Assembly: GCA_020852965.1 (NCBI GenBank)
Contig: JADYZV010000015.1
Span: 1 to 64,000, forward strand
Length of the DNA stretch: 64,000 nucleotides
Direction of reading: 5' to 3'
From: Pirellulaceae bacterium
GTDB taxonomy: Bacteria > Planctomycetota > Planctomycetia > Pirellulales > Pirellulaceae
The translations under genes and the position numbers were made by a program. Shown here one piece after another: positions 1 through 9,145 of the stretch (position 1 is its first letter; every line of letters begins with the position of its first letter). The notes under the pieces were generated by a model. It had not been told where the DNA came from. It searched no databases and was given only the letters and a program-made list of their open reading frames with translations.

Positions 1-2
1 CT

Positions 3-105
3 TGGGTTTGGGGTTGGTACATTGTGACAGTGGTTGTTACTAGCAACCCGAGATCACGGGCCTGAGTCGCCAGATTTTAATCGAATGGCTCCCACCCCAA
101 ACCCA
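3..105. repeat. 12-bp inverted repeat at the window edge
   Basis: The 12-mer TGGGTTTGGGGT at 3-14 recurs as its exact reverse complement at 94-105, and the match extends a few bases outward with a mismatch. The pair encloses about 80 bp with no convincing coding capacity. It lies just downstream of the point where the decayed dimethylformamidase-like gene loses its reading frame. It could be the ends of a small insertion or a chance hairpin, and the window edge prevents a judgement. Confidence 0.35.
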
Positions 106-121
106 GGACTTACATGGATTC

Positions 122-578
122 TTAGGGCCCCCCGCGGAACATGATGCGGTTGGGTTGTCCGCTGCTGCTGGGTTGCAGCGGAGTCACCCAGCAAACTGAA
201 TTGCCCGACAGGAACAACAAGTTCACGCCGGCGTCGCGCATGGCGACAACACTTTCGTACTGGCGAATGTCCCAATACTCGTCATGGCCGACACTCAAAA
301 ACGCCTTGCACTTGAGTCCTCGATCGGGCGCCAGCAGGTCGCTGCTTGGAACAGTAACCTTCAATCGCCGGCGAGCGACTGCCGTCGCTGCGGTCCACAC
401 GGACGCGGGTCAACTGCCAATCGGTGGAGCCCGGCTTGGCATTTTCCTGCTGGATCCGATTTGGCTCCGATGCCGATGCTTCAGCGGCCAAGTAGGTCTG
501 GCACGCTAAGCCAGTCAGAATCAGAACGCCGCTCGATACGGCGCTCAGCACGCCACGTAGCAATGGATGGGGATTCAT
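122..578 (-). pseudogene. N,N-dimethylformamidase-like large-subunit relic
   Basis: The ATG at 576-578 opens a signal-peptide-like N-terminus followed by ENAKPGSTDWQLTR and IEGYCSKQ, which match the start of planctomycete proteins related to the dimethylformamidase large subunit. Around position 350 the frame shifts and the sequence jumps to the later block SVGHDEYWD...LFLSGNSVCW...NRIMFRGGP, then meets a stop at about 122. A large internal segment and the C-terminus are therefore missing, leaving about 150 codons where the family has several hundred residues. I read it as a gene broken by an internal deletion plus a frameshift. It lies in the same direction as the DUF1501 and DUF1549 genes upstream and probably belonged with them. 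Confidence 0.7.
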
Positions 579-693
579 TTTAGATCTTACGATGGGGATA
601 CTTAAAAAATGGAAACGGATGTGGCGTAGGCTTCCAGCTTGCGTTGGCTGCATGCGATAACTGATTCGAGTCGATTCATCATGTCAGGTCGCC

Positions 694-1980
694 CTAGACA
701 AATAATTTAGCGATTGGCGTTCCCTGGTCGGTCACAGGAACCGGACGGTCTCCTGCGTACAGGTACTTGCTGTAGTCGACGCCGACACAGCCGCAGATGG
801 TGGCAAACAAGTCGGGCACACTGACTGGATCGGCGACGATCTTCTTGGACAATTCGTCGGTTTCACCCCACGCCCCGCAATGGGCCAAGCCACCTCCAGC
901 CAACACACAACTGAACGTCGAGCCCTGATGGCCGCGTCCACCACCGCTGTCGAATTCTGGCGGACGGCCAAATTCGCTGGTGATCACGATCAGGGTTTTG
1001 TCCAGCAAATCTTTGCTTTGGAGGTCGGCGATCAGGGCCGATACGGCGGTATCCATTTCTTCGATCAACTTGTGTTGGTTAACGATACCGCTGTTGTGTA
1101 CGTCCCACCCCGAGCCGTTCAGGAAGTTCAGATTGTGGCTAACTTCGATAAACCGCACGCCGCGTTCGATCAACCGTCGACTGAGCAGGCAGCGTTGTCC
1201 GAATTCTCCGCCGTAACGATTGCGTAGATCGTCCGGTTCGCCGTCGAGGTGGAAGACACTACTAAACTCGGGACCACTCAGCTTCATACTCTGTTCAATC
1301 GCGGCTTCGTAGTCGATCAATTCGGTCACGGCGGTGGTGCCGGCGCTATTGCGCAAGGAGGCGAGGAATTGCTCGCGTCGGCTCTGACGCTGTGGTGTGA
1401 TGATGTCGGGGCGAGATAACCCAGCGGGGCCGCGACCCGTTTCGGTCAGGTACAGGTAGCCGTACTTTGCTCCCAGGAAGCCCGGCCCGCGCGTCACGTT
1501 GGGATAACCGATCAAGACGTAGGAGGGCGCGTCTTCGCTGGCCGCGCCCCGCTCGTGCACAATCAGCGAGCCGAGCGATGGATACGTCACCGTTCCGCTG
1601 ATCGCGCGGCCGGTATGCATGCGATTGGTAGCCGCCGCGTGTTCGTCAATCACGCCATGATTCACCGTCCGCACGGCCGTAACACGGTCCATTACTTTGG
1701 CCATCGACGACAAGTGCTGGCAGACCTGCACTCCGCTCACAGCAGTATCGATGGAATCGTAGTACGAACCCGGTTTCTTAGCTTTGGGATCGCCTTTGAG
1801 CTTGGGGTCAAACGTATCGATCTGTCCCATGCCGCCGCCGAGCCAGATTGAAATCACGTGTTCGGCTTTTCCCTGCAGCAATGTCTGCGTTTCGCTGCAT
1901 CGAGCGATCGACGCGACACTCAGCGCGCCGGCGGCCGCCATACCGTTGGCCAAAAACTGTCGTCGGGTGGTATCTTGCAT
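694..1980 (-). CDS. DUF1501 domain-containing exported protein
   Basis: This 428-residue protein begins [10 protein letters not shown], a twin-arginine-type signal, followed by an Ala-rich hydrophobic stretch. [16 protein letters not shown] and [14 protein letters not shown] are the signature blocks of DUF1501, a domain related to the sulfatase/alkaline phosphatase fold that is strongly expanded in Planctomycetes. The length is usual. It follows the DUF1549/DUF1553 gene by 56 bp on the same strand, the standard pairing in this phylum. Such pairs are thought to act on complex polymers in the periplasm, but no reaction is established, so none is assigned. Confidence 0.9.
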   Translation of the reverse strand: MQDTTRRQFLANGMAAAGALSVASIARCSETQTLLQGKAEHVISIWLGGGMGQIDTFDPKLKGDPKAKKPGSYYDSIDTAVSGVQVCQHLSSMAKVMDRVTAVRTVNHGVIDEHAAATNRMHTGRAISGTVTYPSLGSLIVHERGAASEDAPSYVLIGYPNVTRGPGFLGAKYGYLYLTETGRGPAGLSRPDIITPQRQSRREQFLASLRNSAGTTAVTELIDYEAAIEQSMKLSGPEFSSVFHLDGEPDDLRNRYGGEFGQRCLLSRRLIERGVRFIEVSHNLNFLNGSGWDVHNSGIVNQHKLIEEMDTAVSALIADLQSKDLLDKTLIVITSEFGRPPEFDSGGGRGHQGSTFSCVLAGGGLAHCGAWGETDELSKKIVADPVSVPDLFATICGCVGVDYSKYLYAGDRPVPVTDQGTPIAKLFV

Positions 1981-2036
1981 AGCTCGCCTCGGATTTAAGG
2001 AGTGTCGAAAACGGTGCGGGTGGGAAGGCTAATGGA

Positions 2037-5000
2037 TTAAGGAACCCACACGAACTCGCGATGGTTTAACAGGCTCCAAACGATATCTTCGTAGACTTCA
2101 CGCCACTCGGGCTCAAGGCGTGGGTCGACCGCCGGGCCACGCTGCACCTGGCGCTGCCACTCTTCCTGAATGTTATTGGCTTCGGGCATTAAGTGGTTCG
2201 ACCAGGTGATTTGCGGCAACAGTGGCAGGCTAGGTGGCCGCTGCACTCGATCTGCGGAGACCGCGCGAGATTCGAAACCACTCGCTAAAGCCGGTAGCAG
2301 GTCTGCACGCTCCTGTTCGCTGGGGTAGCGCGACAGGAACCGCAGGAAAAGCGTGTCCAGCAGGGTCTCGGGGGATGCAGCACCAAGAGCCAACTCGGCC
2401 AATGGGCTTTGGTCGCTCGCGCGGGTCAGCGACATCGATAGCGTGCCGTTGGCCAGGATACCGGGCTGCAGCAGGTTGGGTTCGGTTTCACGCTGCGCGA
2501 TGGGTTGCTGCCGTGTGCCGGTCCAGCCAAAAGCTTCCAACACGTCGGCGATCGGTTGTGCTCGTGGCAACGATAAACTGGGGCGGTCCCGTTCGTTGTT
2601 TAGCCCGGCAAACATCCAGGCTCGCCGCGGGGCCCCCAAAGTCTGCCGCGCGCTAATTGGCTCAGCCCCATCATGCACAAACGTCAATTCGCCCGTATCC
2701 ATGGGAAGTCCAGACGCAGCGAACAATGAATCGACGATTTGCTCGCCCGCTAGACGCCGCGGATCAGGTGCATTGAAGAAACGCTGTTCAGCAGCAGCCT
2801 GTTGATTGCGCCCGATCGCTTGGCGTTGGTAGGCCTGCGACGTCATGATCTGGTTCAACACGTACTTCAAGTCATATTCGTGCGCAACCAACTGGTCAGC
2901 TAACCAGCGTAGCAGCTCAGGATGGCTGGGGGTCTTGCCTTCCCAGTCGTTGACCGGTTGCACAATTCCAGCCCCCAGTAAGCGATTCCACAGATGGTTG
3001 ACGACCACCTGAGCGAAGCGATGGTTTTCGGGCGAGGTGATCAGGGCCGCCAAGCGTTCGCGTGAGTCGTGTGGGTCACGCACCAGAACGTCGATGTGAG
3101 GTCCGTCTTCAATACCAGTGAACGATGCGAAAGGCCACTTGGGTTGGACTTGCACATCCGGTTTCAGCGTCACTCGAATCAAGGACTCGCGCCCGATGCC
3201 TGCAAAGAAAGCATCCGGCACGCGGCTGGTTTTTGGCGGTGTCAGCGATTTGCGATTCAACATCGCTGCCACCGAATACAGGTCTTCCTGCGTCGTGCTG
3301 TGGTAGGGCGAATCGTGACAACGAGCACACTGCAGTTCGATTCCTAAGAAGGCCGAGGCCACGATGTGTCCCTTGGCCGCCATCGGCGAATCGTTCTCGC
3401 CGGCCATGGCGAATCCGGCACTACCACCTTCGTGAGCACTGCCGCGCATTAGCAACAGTTCCGTCACCATGCGATCGAGCGGTTTGCCATCTCGCAATGA
3501 CTCGTACAAATACCACCGGAACGGACCGGTCGAGTTGAGCGATTGATTCAGGAGAGTGGGGTTCTCGGCCAATAAGTCCATCCAGAAACTAACCCAGTGG
3601 TCCGCATACCGCTGGTCCTGCAACAAACGCTCGACCAGTTTGCTGCGTTTGTCAGGATCGTCGCTGGCCAAAAATTCGCGTGCTTCGTCGGCCTTGGGTC
3701 CGACACCCACGGTGTCCAGAAAAGCTCGGCGTAGGAACGAGGCATCGTCCACCAACGGCACTGTGACCACTGCAGTCGGATCGATTGGCGGATTGGGCCA
3801 CACGGCACCGTCCTTGACCCACTGCTCCAGCGTGGCGATCTGCTGATCGCTCAGACCCTCGTCGGTGGGCGGCATGTCGCGATCACGAATCCGAACGATC
3901 ATTTCGCTGGCGTCGGGATCACCCGGCACAACGGCCGGTAGTTCGGACTCCCCCATCGCCAGCGCGTGCTCGCGGGAATTCAGCCGTAGGCCACTCTGCT
4001 CCTTTTCACCATGGCAGCGGAAACACTGATCTCGCAGGATCGGCAAGACTTCATTGTGGAAGTGTGCGGTGGTCGCTTCGTCGGTCGCAGCCGCTTGGCT
4101 GATCGCCTGCGATATCTTGTCAGCCACGAAGCCGTCGATAGGATGCACAGTGGAATCGGTGCTGTCTGTTCGCTCAGGTGTGACCGTCTTCCGGGCGAGT
4201 TCGCGTCGTTGCTGCCAAAAGGCATCTTGCGAAGTGGCAGCCTTGCGGCGTGATTCGTCTTCGAACGCGGTCATGTCGGATTCGAGCTTACGCAGGACCG
4301 GTTCGACCGACGCGTCGGACAGCATCAATGGCGACGACGCGTCGGGCGTCAACACAAACAGTGACCCATCGCTACGTGGTTGAATCGCCACGCATACTTC
4401 GCCAGTTTCCGTCCGGTCGCCGTTGCCACCCACGATAACTTCCAAGACCACGCGTGCCGTGCGCGGGCTGTCTTGCTCAGGCGGTGCGTCTTGTTTAGGC
4501 GGTGTGATTGTAAACGAGGTGAATGCTTCCTGTTGCGGGAACGGTAGCAGGCGGGCACCGGGCACCAACGGTTCGGGAATCGGCTCCACCGGCTCGAGAT
4601 TGCCGCCGCGGCTGCGCACCGTTTTGGTGTGAGCTATCAATTCGCCGTCAATCCACAGTCGGCTGAGCGAACGGGAGCGGACGAGGAAACGATGCTCGCC
4701 GGCGGGCAGCTCAATATCGCCAGCGATGCGCAACAGCAACGGAGCATTCCAACTGGAACGGATGCCCCAGTCGTCGTAACGCACCGGAATTCGCGACAGC
4801 AGAAACGCGTCGCCCACCCAGCGCGTCGATTCGACCGGCCACGATTCACTGTCGTACAACCAACGGTCAGCGGCGGGCATGCTTTCGCACAGTTGAAACA
4901 CGACGCGGCTTGCGGGGATCTGCCCCACGTCGGGCATGACCGCCGGCGCCATGCGGACGACTCGTTCCCCTCCCACGCGATTAAATCGAGCGGCCAAGGT

Positions 5001-5720
5001 TTCGTCGCTGAGCACCCGACGGTGGATGGCGACGGCGTCCAGCTTGCCGGCAAACCGTTCGCCGATGCGGACTTCATCGTCATCGACCACCGGCGACTCG
5101 GCGGTAGGGCCTCCCATGTCCCAGCGGCCATCGGTCGGCTTTCCATTGAGCCAACCGCGGATCGATTCCGGTTCGCCAAAGCGATAGCTGATCGCCACGT
5201 GATGCCAGCCAGTATTCACAGGAAAGCCCTGTTCGGAAGTCCAGCGGTGCCAGTGCTTGTCGCCGCTGGACGGCTTGGTTGCGAATAGGAAATTCACTTT
5301 GGCTTCGCCCTGACCTCCCACCAGTCGCAAGGCCCAGTTTTGGTTGTCGCGAGCGAACCCTGGCAAATTGGTGCGTCCCTTGCCGATGATATAGCGCGGC
5401 TCGCCCTCGCGGATCTCGGTCGGACTTACCCAGGCTTCGAGGGTAATGGGGTCGCCATTTTTAAAATCAAATTCGCTGTCCGCCCCTGAATCGGGAATCG
5501 ACAGATAGGCTCCAGCGTCGACGCGGACTGCCGTATTGTGGGGCGACATGTCGGGAAACTCTGGCGGACGCGGACCAGCTTGGTCGCGAGCCACGTTGCC
5601 TTGCGCGGTCAGCGGCATGGTTTCTTCGCTGCCGAAATCCCAGCGAACACCCGAGTCGGCTGCTGCCGCAATCGTGAACGAAGCAAGTAAGAGCATTGTG
5701 GAGAGGCAGGTGATACGCAT
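2037..5720 (-). CDS. LamG / PSCyt1 / DUF1549 / DUF1553 exported protein
   Basis: I start the protein at the ATG at 5718-5720, which gives a clear signal peptide (MRITCLSTMLLLASF...AAAADS); an ATG six codons upstream is also possible. The order is a LamG-like lectin domain (around residues 60-240, ITLEAWVSP), a linker, a PSCyt1-type segment with CFRCH (near 560), DUF1549 (from about 670, with CARCH) and DUF1553 (from about 900, VVNHLWNRLLGAGIV). The two CxxCH motifs could bind haem c. It is probably co-transcribed with the DUF1501 gene downstream. The lectin-like domain suggests binding of carbohydrate or another polymer. The catalytic role of the family is not established. Confidence 0.9.
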   Translation of the reverse strand: MRITCLSTMLLLASFTIAAAADSGVRWDFGSEETMPLTAQGNVARDQAGPRPPEFPDMSPHNTAVRVDAGAYLSIPDSGADSEFDFKNGDPITLEAWVSPTEIREGEPRYIIGKGRTNLPGFARDNQNWALRLVGGQGEAKVNFLFATKPSSGDKHWHRWTSEQGFPVNTGWHHVAISYRFGEPESIRGWLNGKPTDGRWDMGGPTAESPVVDDDEVRIGERFAGKLDAVAIHRRVLSDETLAARFNRVGGERVVRMAPAVMPDVGQIPASRVVFQLCESMPAADRWLYDSESWPVESTRWVGDAFLLSRIPVRYDDWGIRSSWNAPLLLRIAGDIELPAGEHRFLVRSRSLSRLWIDGELIAHTKTVRSRGGNLEPVEPIPEPLVPGARLLPFPQQEAFTSFTITPPKQDAPPEQDSPRTARVVLEVIVGGNGDRTETGEVCVAIQPRSDGSLFVLTPDASSPLMLSDASVEPVLRKLESDMTAFEDESRRKAATSQDAFWQQRRELARKTVTPERTDSTDSTVHPIDGFVADKISQAISQAAATDEATTAHFHNEVLPILRDQCFRCHGEKEQSGLRLNSREHALAMGESELPAVVPGDPDASEMIVRIRDRDMPPTDEGLSDQQIATLEQWVKDGAVWPNPPIDPTAVVTVPLVDDASFLRRAFLDTVGVGPKADEAREFLASDDPDKRSKLVERLLQDQRYADHWVSFWMDLLAENPTLLNQSLNSTGPFRWYLYESLRDGKPLDRMVTELLLMRGSAHEGGSAGFAMAGENDSPMAAKGHIVASAFLGIELQCARCHDSPYHSTTQEDLYSVAAMLNRKSLTPPKTSRVPDAFFAGIGRESLIRVTLKPDVQVQPKWPFASFTGIEDGPHIDVLVRDPHDSRERLAALITSPENHRFAQVVVNHLWNRLLGAGIVQPVNDWEGKTPSHPELLRWLADQLVAHEYDLKYVLNQIMTSQAYQRQAIGRNQQAAAEQRFFNAPDPRRLAGEQIVDSLFAASGLPMDTGELTFVHDGAEPISARQTLGAPRRAWMFAGLNNERDRPSLSLPRAQPIADVLEAFGWTGTRQQPIAQRETEPNLLQPGILANGTLSMSLTRASDQSPLAELALGAASPETLLDTLFLRFLSRYPSEQERADLLPALASGFESRAVSADRVQRPPSLPLLPQITWSNHLMPEANNIQEEWQRQVQRGPAVDPRLEPEWREVYEDIVWSLLNHREFVWVP

Positions 5721-6215
5721 TTCAAAACTCAAGGTCACGCAGCGGGCGGGAAAGCGGATGGGAAGGATAGTACGCTACGCACCAAGCGTACCAGACTCGA
5801 CTCGTCGCAAGTTCCCAGGTGAGGTGGGAGACGGCGTTAGGCTGGCAGGGTGAGGCGCCACGGCTTCCGCAGGGTGGGGCTCTTAACAGTAACTCCAATT
5901 CTACACGATTCTAAGTCGTATTTGAACTTCCAGCGAAGTCACGAGAGCCGGATTCGACCCGACGACTGCCGTGTTACCTGCTGGGCCAGCGTTGCCACAG
6001 CGATTCGCCTGCAAAAAGTCAAAGTTGTTGACCGAGCTCTGAAAACCTCCTGACGGTTAACTAGCCCGGCATCAGTGATTGTAGCTCAAATGCATTCCGC
6101 TGTTAGAATAGCAACTCCAATCACTTGGCAGGATCATGGCCAACTCTATCAATAGACCACGCCAAGAAAGATACCTTCAATGGGCGAAATACCTACGCGG
6201 CAAGAGAAAACGACC
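5721..6215. other. Intergenic region with a possible tRNA-like relic
   Basis: This is the divergent region between the DUF1549 gene and the GH9 gene. I see no credible gene here. On the minus strand, 5941-6000 holds a D-arm-like block (AGCAGGTAACACGGC) followed almost directly by a T-arm-like hairpin (GTCGG GTCGAAT CCGGC, one G-U pair). There is no anticodon arm between them and no matching acceptor strand. It may be a fragment of a tRNA gene or a chance resemblance. Confidence 0.25.
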
Positions 6216-8786
6216 ATGCAACATTCCACCATACAACGATTCCGAACGGTATTCCAAGTAGTCCTACTCTTGGCGGCCGCAGACGTTCACTCGCTGATGG
6301 CAGACGGCGCGGTCCATCTACGCGCCAATCAAGTCGGCTACCACCCTGAGGAGAGTAAAGTCGCCATCGCTTTTTCGCATGAGCCGATCGAAGGGAAGTT
6401 TTCCCTGCTAGAGGTGCCATCCGACAAGGTGGTGTTCTCAGGAGATGTCGCTCCTTCACCGGCTCCTGGTTGGGGCACTTTTGAACATCACTATCGACTC
6501 GACTTCACTCAGTTCTCAATGCCCGGACGTTATCGCGTAAGAATGGATCACTCGGGGGAAACCTCACGTCCCTTTACCGTCGGCAGCGACGCCTATGGCG
6601 ACTATGTTGAGGATTTGATGCGGTTCATGCGCCAACAACGCTGCGGCTACAACCCTGTGCTCGACATGGTCTGCCACCAACGAGATGGTAGGACAGCCTT
6701 TGGGCCCAGGCCGGCTGGCACGTTTGTCGACGCCAGCGGAGGCTGGCACGATGCGGGTGACCAACTCAAGTATCTACTTACCGGCAGCAATGCCACCGCT
6801 CGCATGTTATTAGCCTACCGGCTAGAGCCCACCAAATTTGACGACCGTACCGATCGGCTGGGTCATCCACTGCCCAATCAGATACCCGACGTGCTGGACG
6901 AAGCTCGTTGGGGATTGGACTGGATTTTCAAATTGCATCCCAGCCCAGACGAACTGTACCACCAGGTCGCCGACGATCGCGATCACATTGGCTGGAAGAT
7001 GCCCGACCAAGATACGTCCGACTACGGTTGGGGGCCCAATAGCTACCGCGTCGTCTATGCCGCAGATGGCAAGCCACAGGGCTTGCGCAAATACAAAAGC
7101 GAATCGACGGGACTCGCCAACCTTGCCGGGCGATGTGCGGTTGCGATGGCGACGGCTCACCAAGTCTGGAGGCAAAATATCGAAGACCCAATCTTCGCTG
7201 ATCGCTGCCTTGAAACATCGCGAGAATTTTATGCGATGGGAAAAGCAAAAGAAGGTGTCCAGCAAGGCAACTCATATGGAGCACCCTATCGCTACGCCGA
7301 GACGACCTGGGCGGACGACATGGAGTGGGCCGCTGCGGCCCTGTACGAGGCAACCGGCGAGAACTCTTATCTCGAAGATGCGGTCCGCTATGCGCGCCTA
7401 GCTAAAGACACTTCTTGGATGCCGCTCGAAACTGCCGGCCACTACCAATACTATCCTTTTCTGAACGTCGGCCATTTTGCGCTGTACCCGCATGTCGATG
7501 CCGAGCTACAGGACGAATTGGCCGGCTACTATCGCTCCGGCATCGAAGCGACGCTTGCCCGAGCCAACAAGAATGCGTTTGGCGTGGGTGCGCCGTTTAT
7601 CTGGTGTTCCAACAACCTGACTACGGCACTCATTACGCAAATACTGCTTTACGAGCGAATGACTGGAGACCTGCAATATCACGACCACATGCTGGCTCAG
7701 CGCGATTGGCTGTTTGGCCGCAATCCGTGGGGCACCACCATGTTCACTGAGATCCCGCGCGATGGCGAGTTCCCAGAAGACGTACACACAGCAATCTGGA
7801 AAATGACTCGCCGCGCCGTGCCAGGTGGTTTGGTCGATGGCCCCGTCTATGCCACAGTCTACAATAGCCTGCTGGGACTGCATCTTTTAAACGAAGACGA
7901 GTTTGCAGAGTTCCAGAACGAGCACGTCGTCTATCATGACGATATCGGCGATTACTCGACCAACGAGCCCACTATGGACGGCACTGCAGATGCCATCTAC
8001 ATGATGGCCCACTTTGGCGCTGAACCAGACGCGGCACGGCAGGTTGTAAGCTCTCGAGTACCAACCCCTCCCGCTGATTTTCAAATCGATGCAGGCGCTA
8101 TCCGCCGAGCGTCTCCGAAAGTCAAGCAGCTAGCCCTCTTGTTTACAGCCGACGAACATGTCGACGGGGCAGAGTCGGTCATGGAAACCCTGGCCGCACA
8201 CAAAATCTCAGCTGCGTTTTTCTTGACAGGCAGAGCTTTGAAAGCCGCCAAAATGCGCGACTGGGCACGGCAGGCGGTGGAAGACGGCCACTATCTGGGC
8301 CCTCACTCCGACGGACACCTACTCTACGCTCCTTGGGATGACCGCGAGCAATCATTGGTCACCCCAGAACAATTCCGAGCCGATCTGTATCGCAATTTAG
8401 CCGAAGTCCAAGAATTGGGCGGCAGCCGGAGCGAGCCTGTATATTTTGTGCCTCCCTACGAGTGGCATAACGCCGAGCACGCGAACTGGGCGAAGGAACT
8501 TGGCTGCCAGATGATCAACTTCACATCCGGCACTGGCTCGAACCGTGACTATGCACCCGAGGACCACAAGGCTTTTGTTCCAACGGAAGAGATAATACAA
8601 GATGTGTTGGATTACGAACAAAGAGCTGACTCAGGACTCAACGGCCATCTGCTACTGTTACACCTGGGCACAACTCGCCAGGACAAAGTATATGCCAAAC
8701 TTGGGGAGTTGATTGAAGAGCTAATTGCACGTGAGTATTCCATAGTCCGTGTCGACAAACTCTTTAGCGAGAGCAACGAGCAATGA
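6216..8786 (+). CDS. GH9 endoglucanase-like protein fused to a NodB-like deacetylase domain
   Basis: With the start at 6216 (signal peptide MQHSTIQRFRTVFQVVLLLAAA) the protein has 856 residues. Residues about 30-120 form the CelD-type Ig-like domain (LRANQVGYHP). Residues about 125-610 form the glycoside hydrolase family 9 (alpha/alpha)6 barrel, with the catalytic Asp pair in WHDAGDQ (D179, D182) and the acid Glu in STNEPTMDGTADAIY (E584). From about 640 a polysaccharide-deacetylase-like domain follows: LLFTADEH gives D646, and HSDGH gives H697 and H701, the usual metal ligands. Exported beta-glucan cleavage combined with de-N- or O-acetylation is the plain inference. The fusion is unusual, but both active sites look intact. 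An earlier in-frame ATG at 6180 lacks a signal peptide. Confidence 0.85.
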   Translation: MQHSTIQRFRTVFQVVLLLAAADVHSLMADGAVHLRANQVGYHPEESKVAIAFSHEPIEGKFSLLEVPSDKVVFSGDVAPSPAPGWGTFEHHYRLDFTQFSMPGRYRVRMDHSGETSRPFTVGSDAYGDYVEDLMRFMRQQRCGYNPVLDMVCHQRDGRTAFGPRPAGTFVDASGGWHDAGDQLKYLLTGSNATARMLLAYRLEPTKFDDRTDRLGHPLPNQIPDVLDEARWGLDWIFKLHPSPDELYHQVADDRDHIGWKMPDQDTSDYGWGPNSYRVVYAADGKPQGLRKYKSESTGLANLAGRCAVAMATAHQVWRQNIEDPIFADRCLETSREFYAMGKAKEGVQQGNSYGAPYRYAETTWADDMEWAAAALYEATGENSYLEDAVRYARLAKDTSWMPLETAGHYQYYPFLNVGHFALYPHVDAELQDELAGYYRSGIEATLARANKNAFGVGAPFIWCSNNLTTALITQILLYERMTGDLQYHDHMLAQRDWLFGRNPWGTTMFTEIPRDGEFPEDVHTAIWKMTRRAVPGGLVDGPVYATVYNSLLGLHLLNEDEFAEFQNEHVVYHDDIGDYSTNEPTMDGTADAIYMMAHFGAEPDAARQVVSSRVPTPPADFQIDAGAIRRASPKVKQLALLFTADEHVDGAESVMETLAAHKISAAFFLTGRALKAAKMRDWARQAVEDGHYLGPHSDGHLLYAPWDDREQSLVTPEQFRADLYRNLAEVQELGGSRSEPVYFVPPYEWHNAEHANWAKELGCQMINFTSGTGSNRDYAPEDHKAFVPTEEIIQDVLDYEQRADSGLNGHLLLLHLGTTRQDKVYAKLGELIEELIAREYSIVRVDKLFSESNEQ

Positions 8787-8857
8787 CTACTAAAATGACG
8801 TTGGTGGACTATGACTGGGGGGTAAGCCCAGATTCATAGGTACCTATAATCATGCTG

Positions 8858-8938
8858 CAAGGTGCCTTCGCGTGAGCGTGGGGGTCGCAACGTGCACCGA
8901 CGCGTAGCGTTGGTCGGCGAGCGGGGAGGGCCACCTTG
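8858..8938. repeat. Imperfect hairpin downstream of the GH9 gene
   Basis: The region 8787-9145 holds no gene. CAAGGTGCC at 8858-8866 pairs with GGCCACCTTG at 8929-8938 with one bulge, and the loop is itself rich in short complementary GC blocks. It may act as a terminator-like structure after the GH9 gene or be one copy of a dispersed palindrome. There is no T-tract, so a simple rho-independent terminator is not supported. Confidence 0.35.
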
Positions 8939-9145
8939 GCTATACTTCGAGCAAGATTAGTCCTGCGATAAGCGGGACATTGCGCCTCTTTGGGGTTGCC
9001 AAACCGTCTATCTGAAGAATTTCCAAGAAACTTTGTATCGCTCGTGTAAGTTCTTCGTCGACGTCACGACAGTCACTATAACATGATCCCATTGGCCTCG
9101 CCTAAAGGGCATGAATCTGAATCTCGATACGGAGAGGACTCAGTA

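Noticed and set aside
4629-5288. A 219-codon open frame on the plus strand opposite the DUF1549 protein gene
   Set aside because: The minus-strand frame has clear LamG, DUF1549 and DUF1553 signatures. The plus-strand translation has no recognisable feature.
5850-6053. A 67-codon plus-strand frame between the DUF1549 and GH9 genes
   Set aside because: No ribosome site, no signal, and it overlaps the tRNA-like block. The composition is like non-coding sequence.
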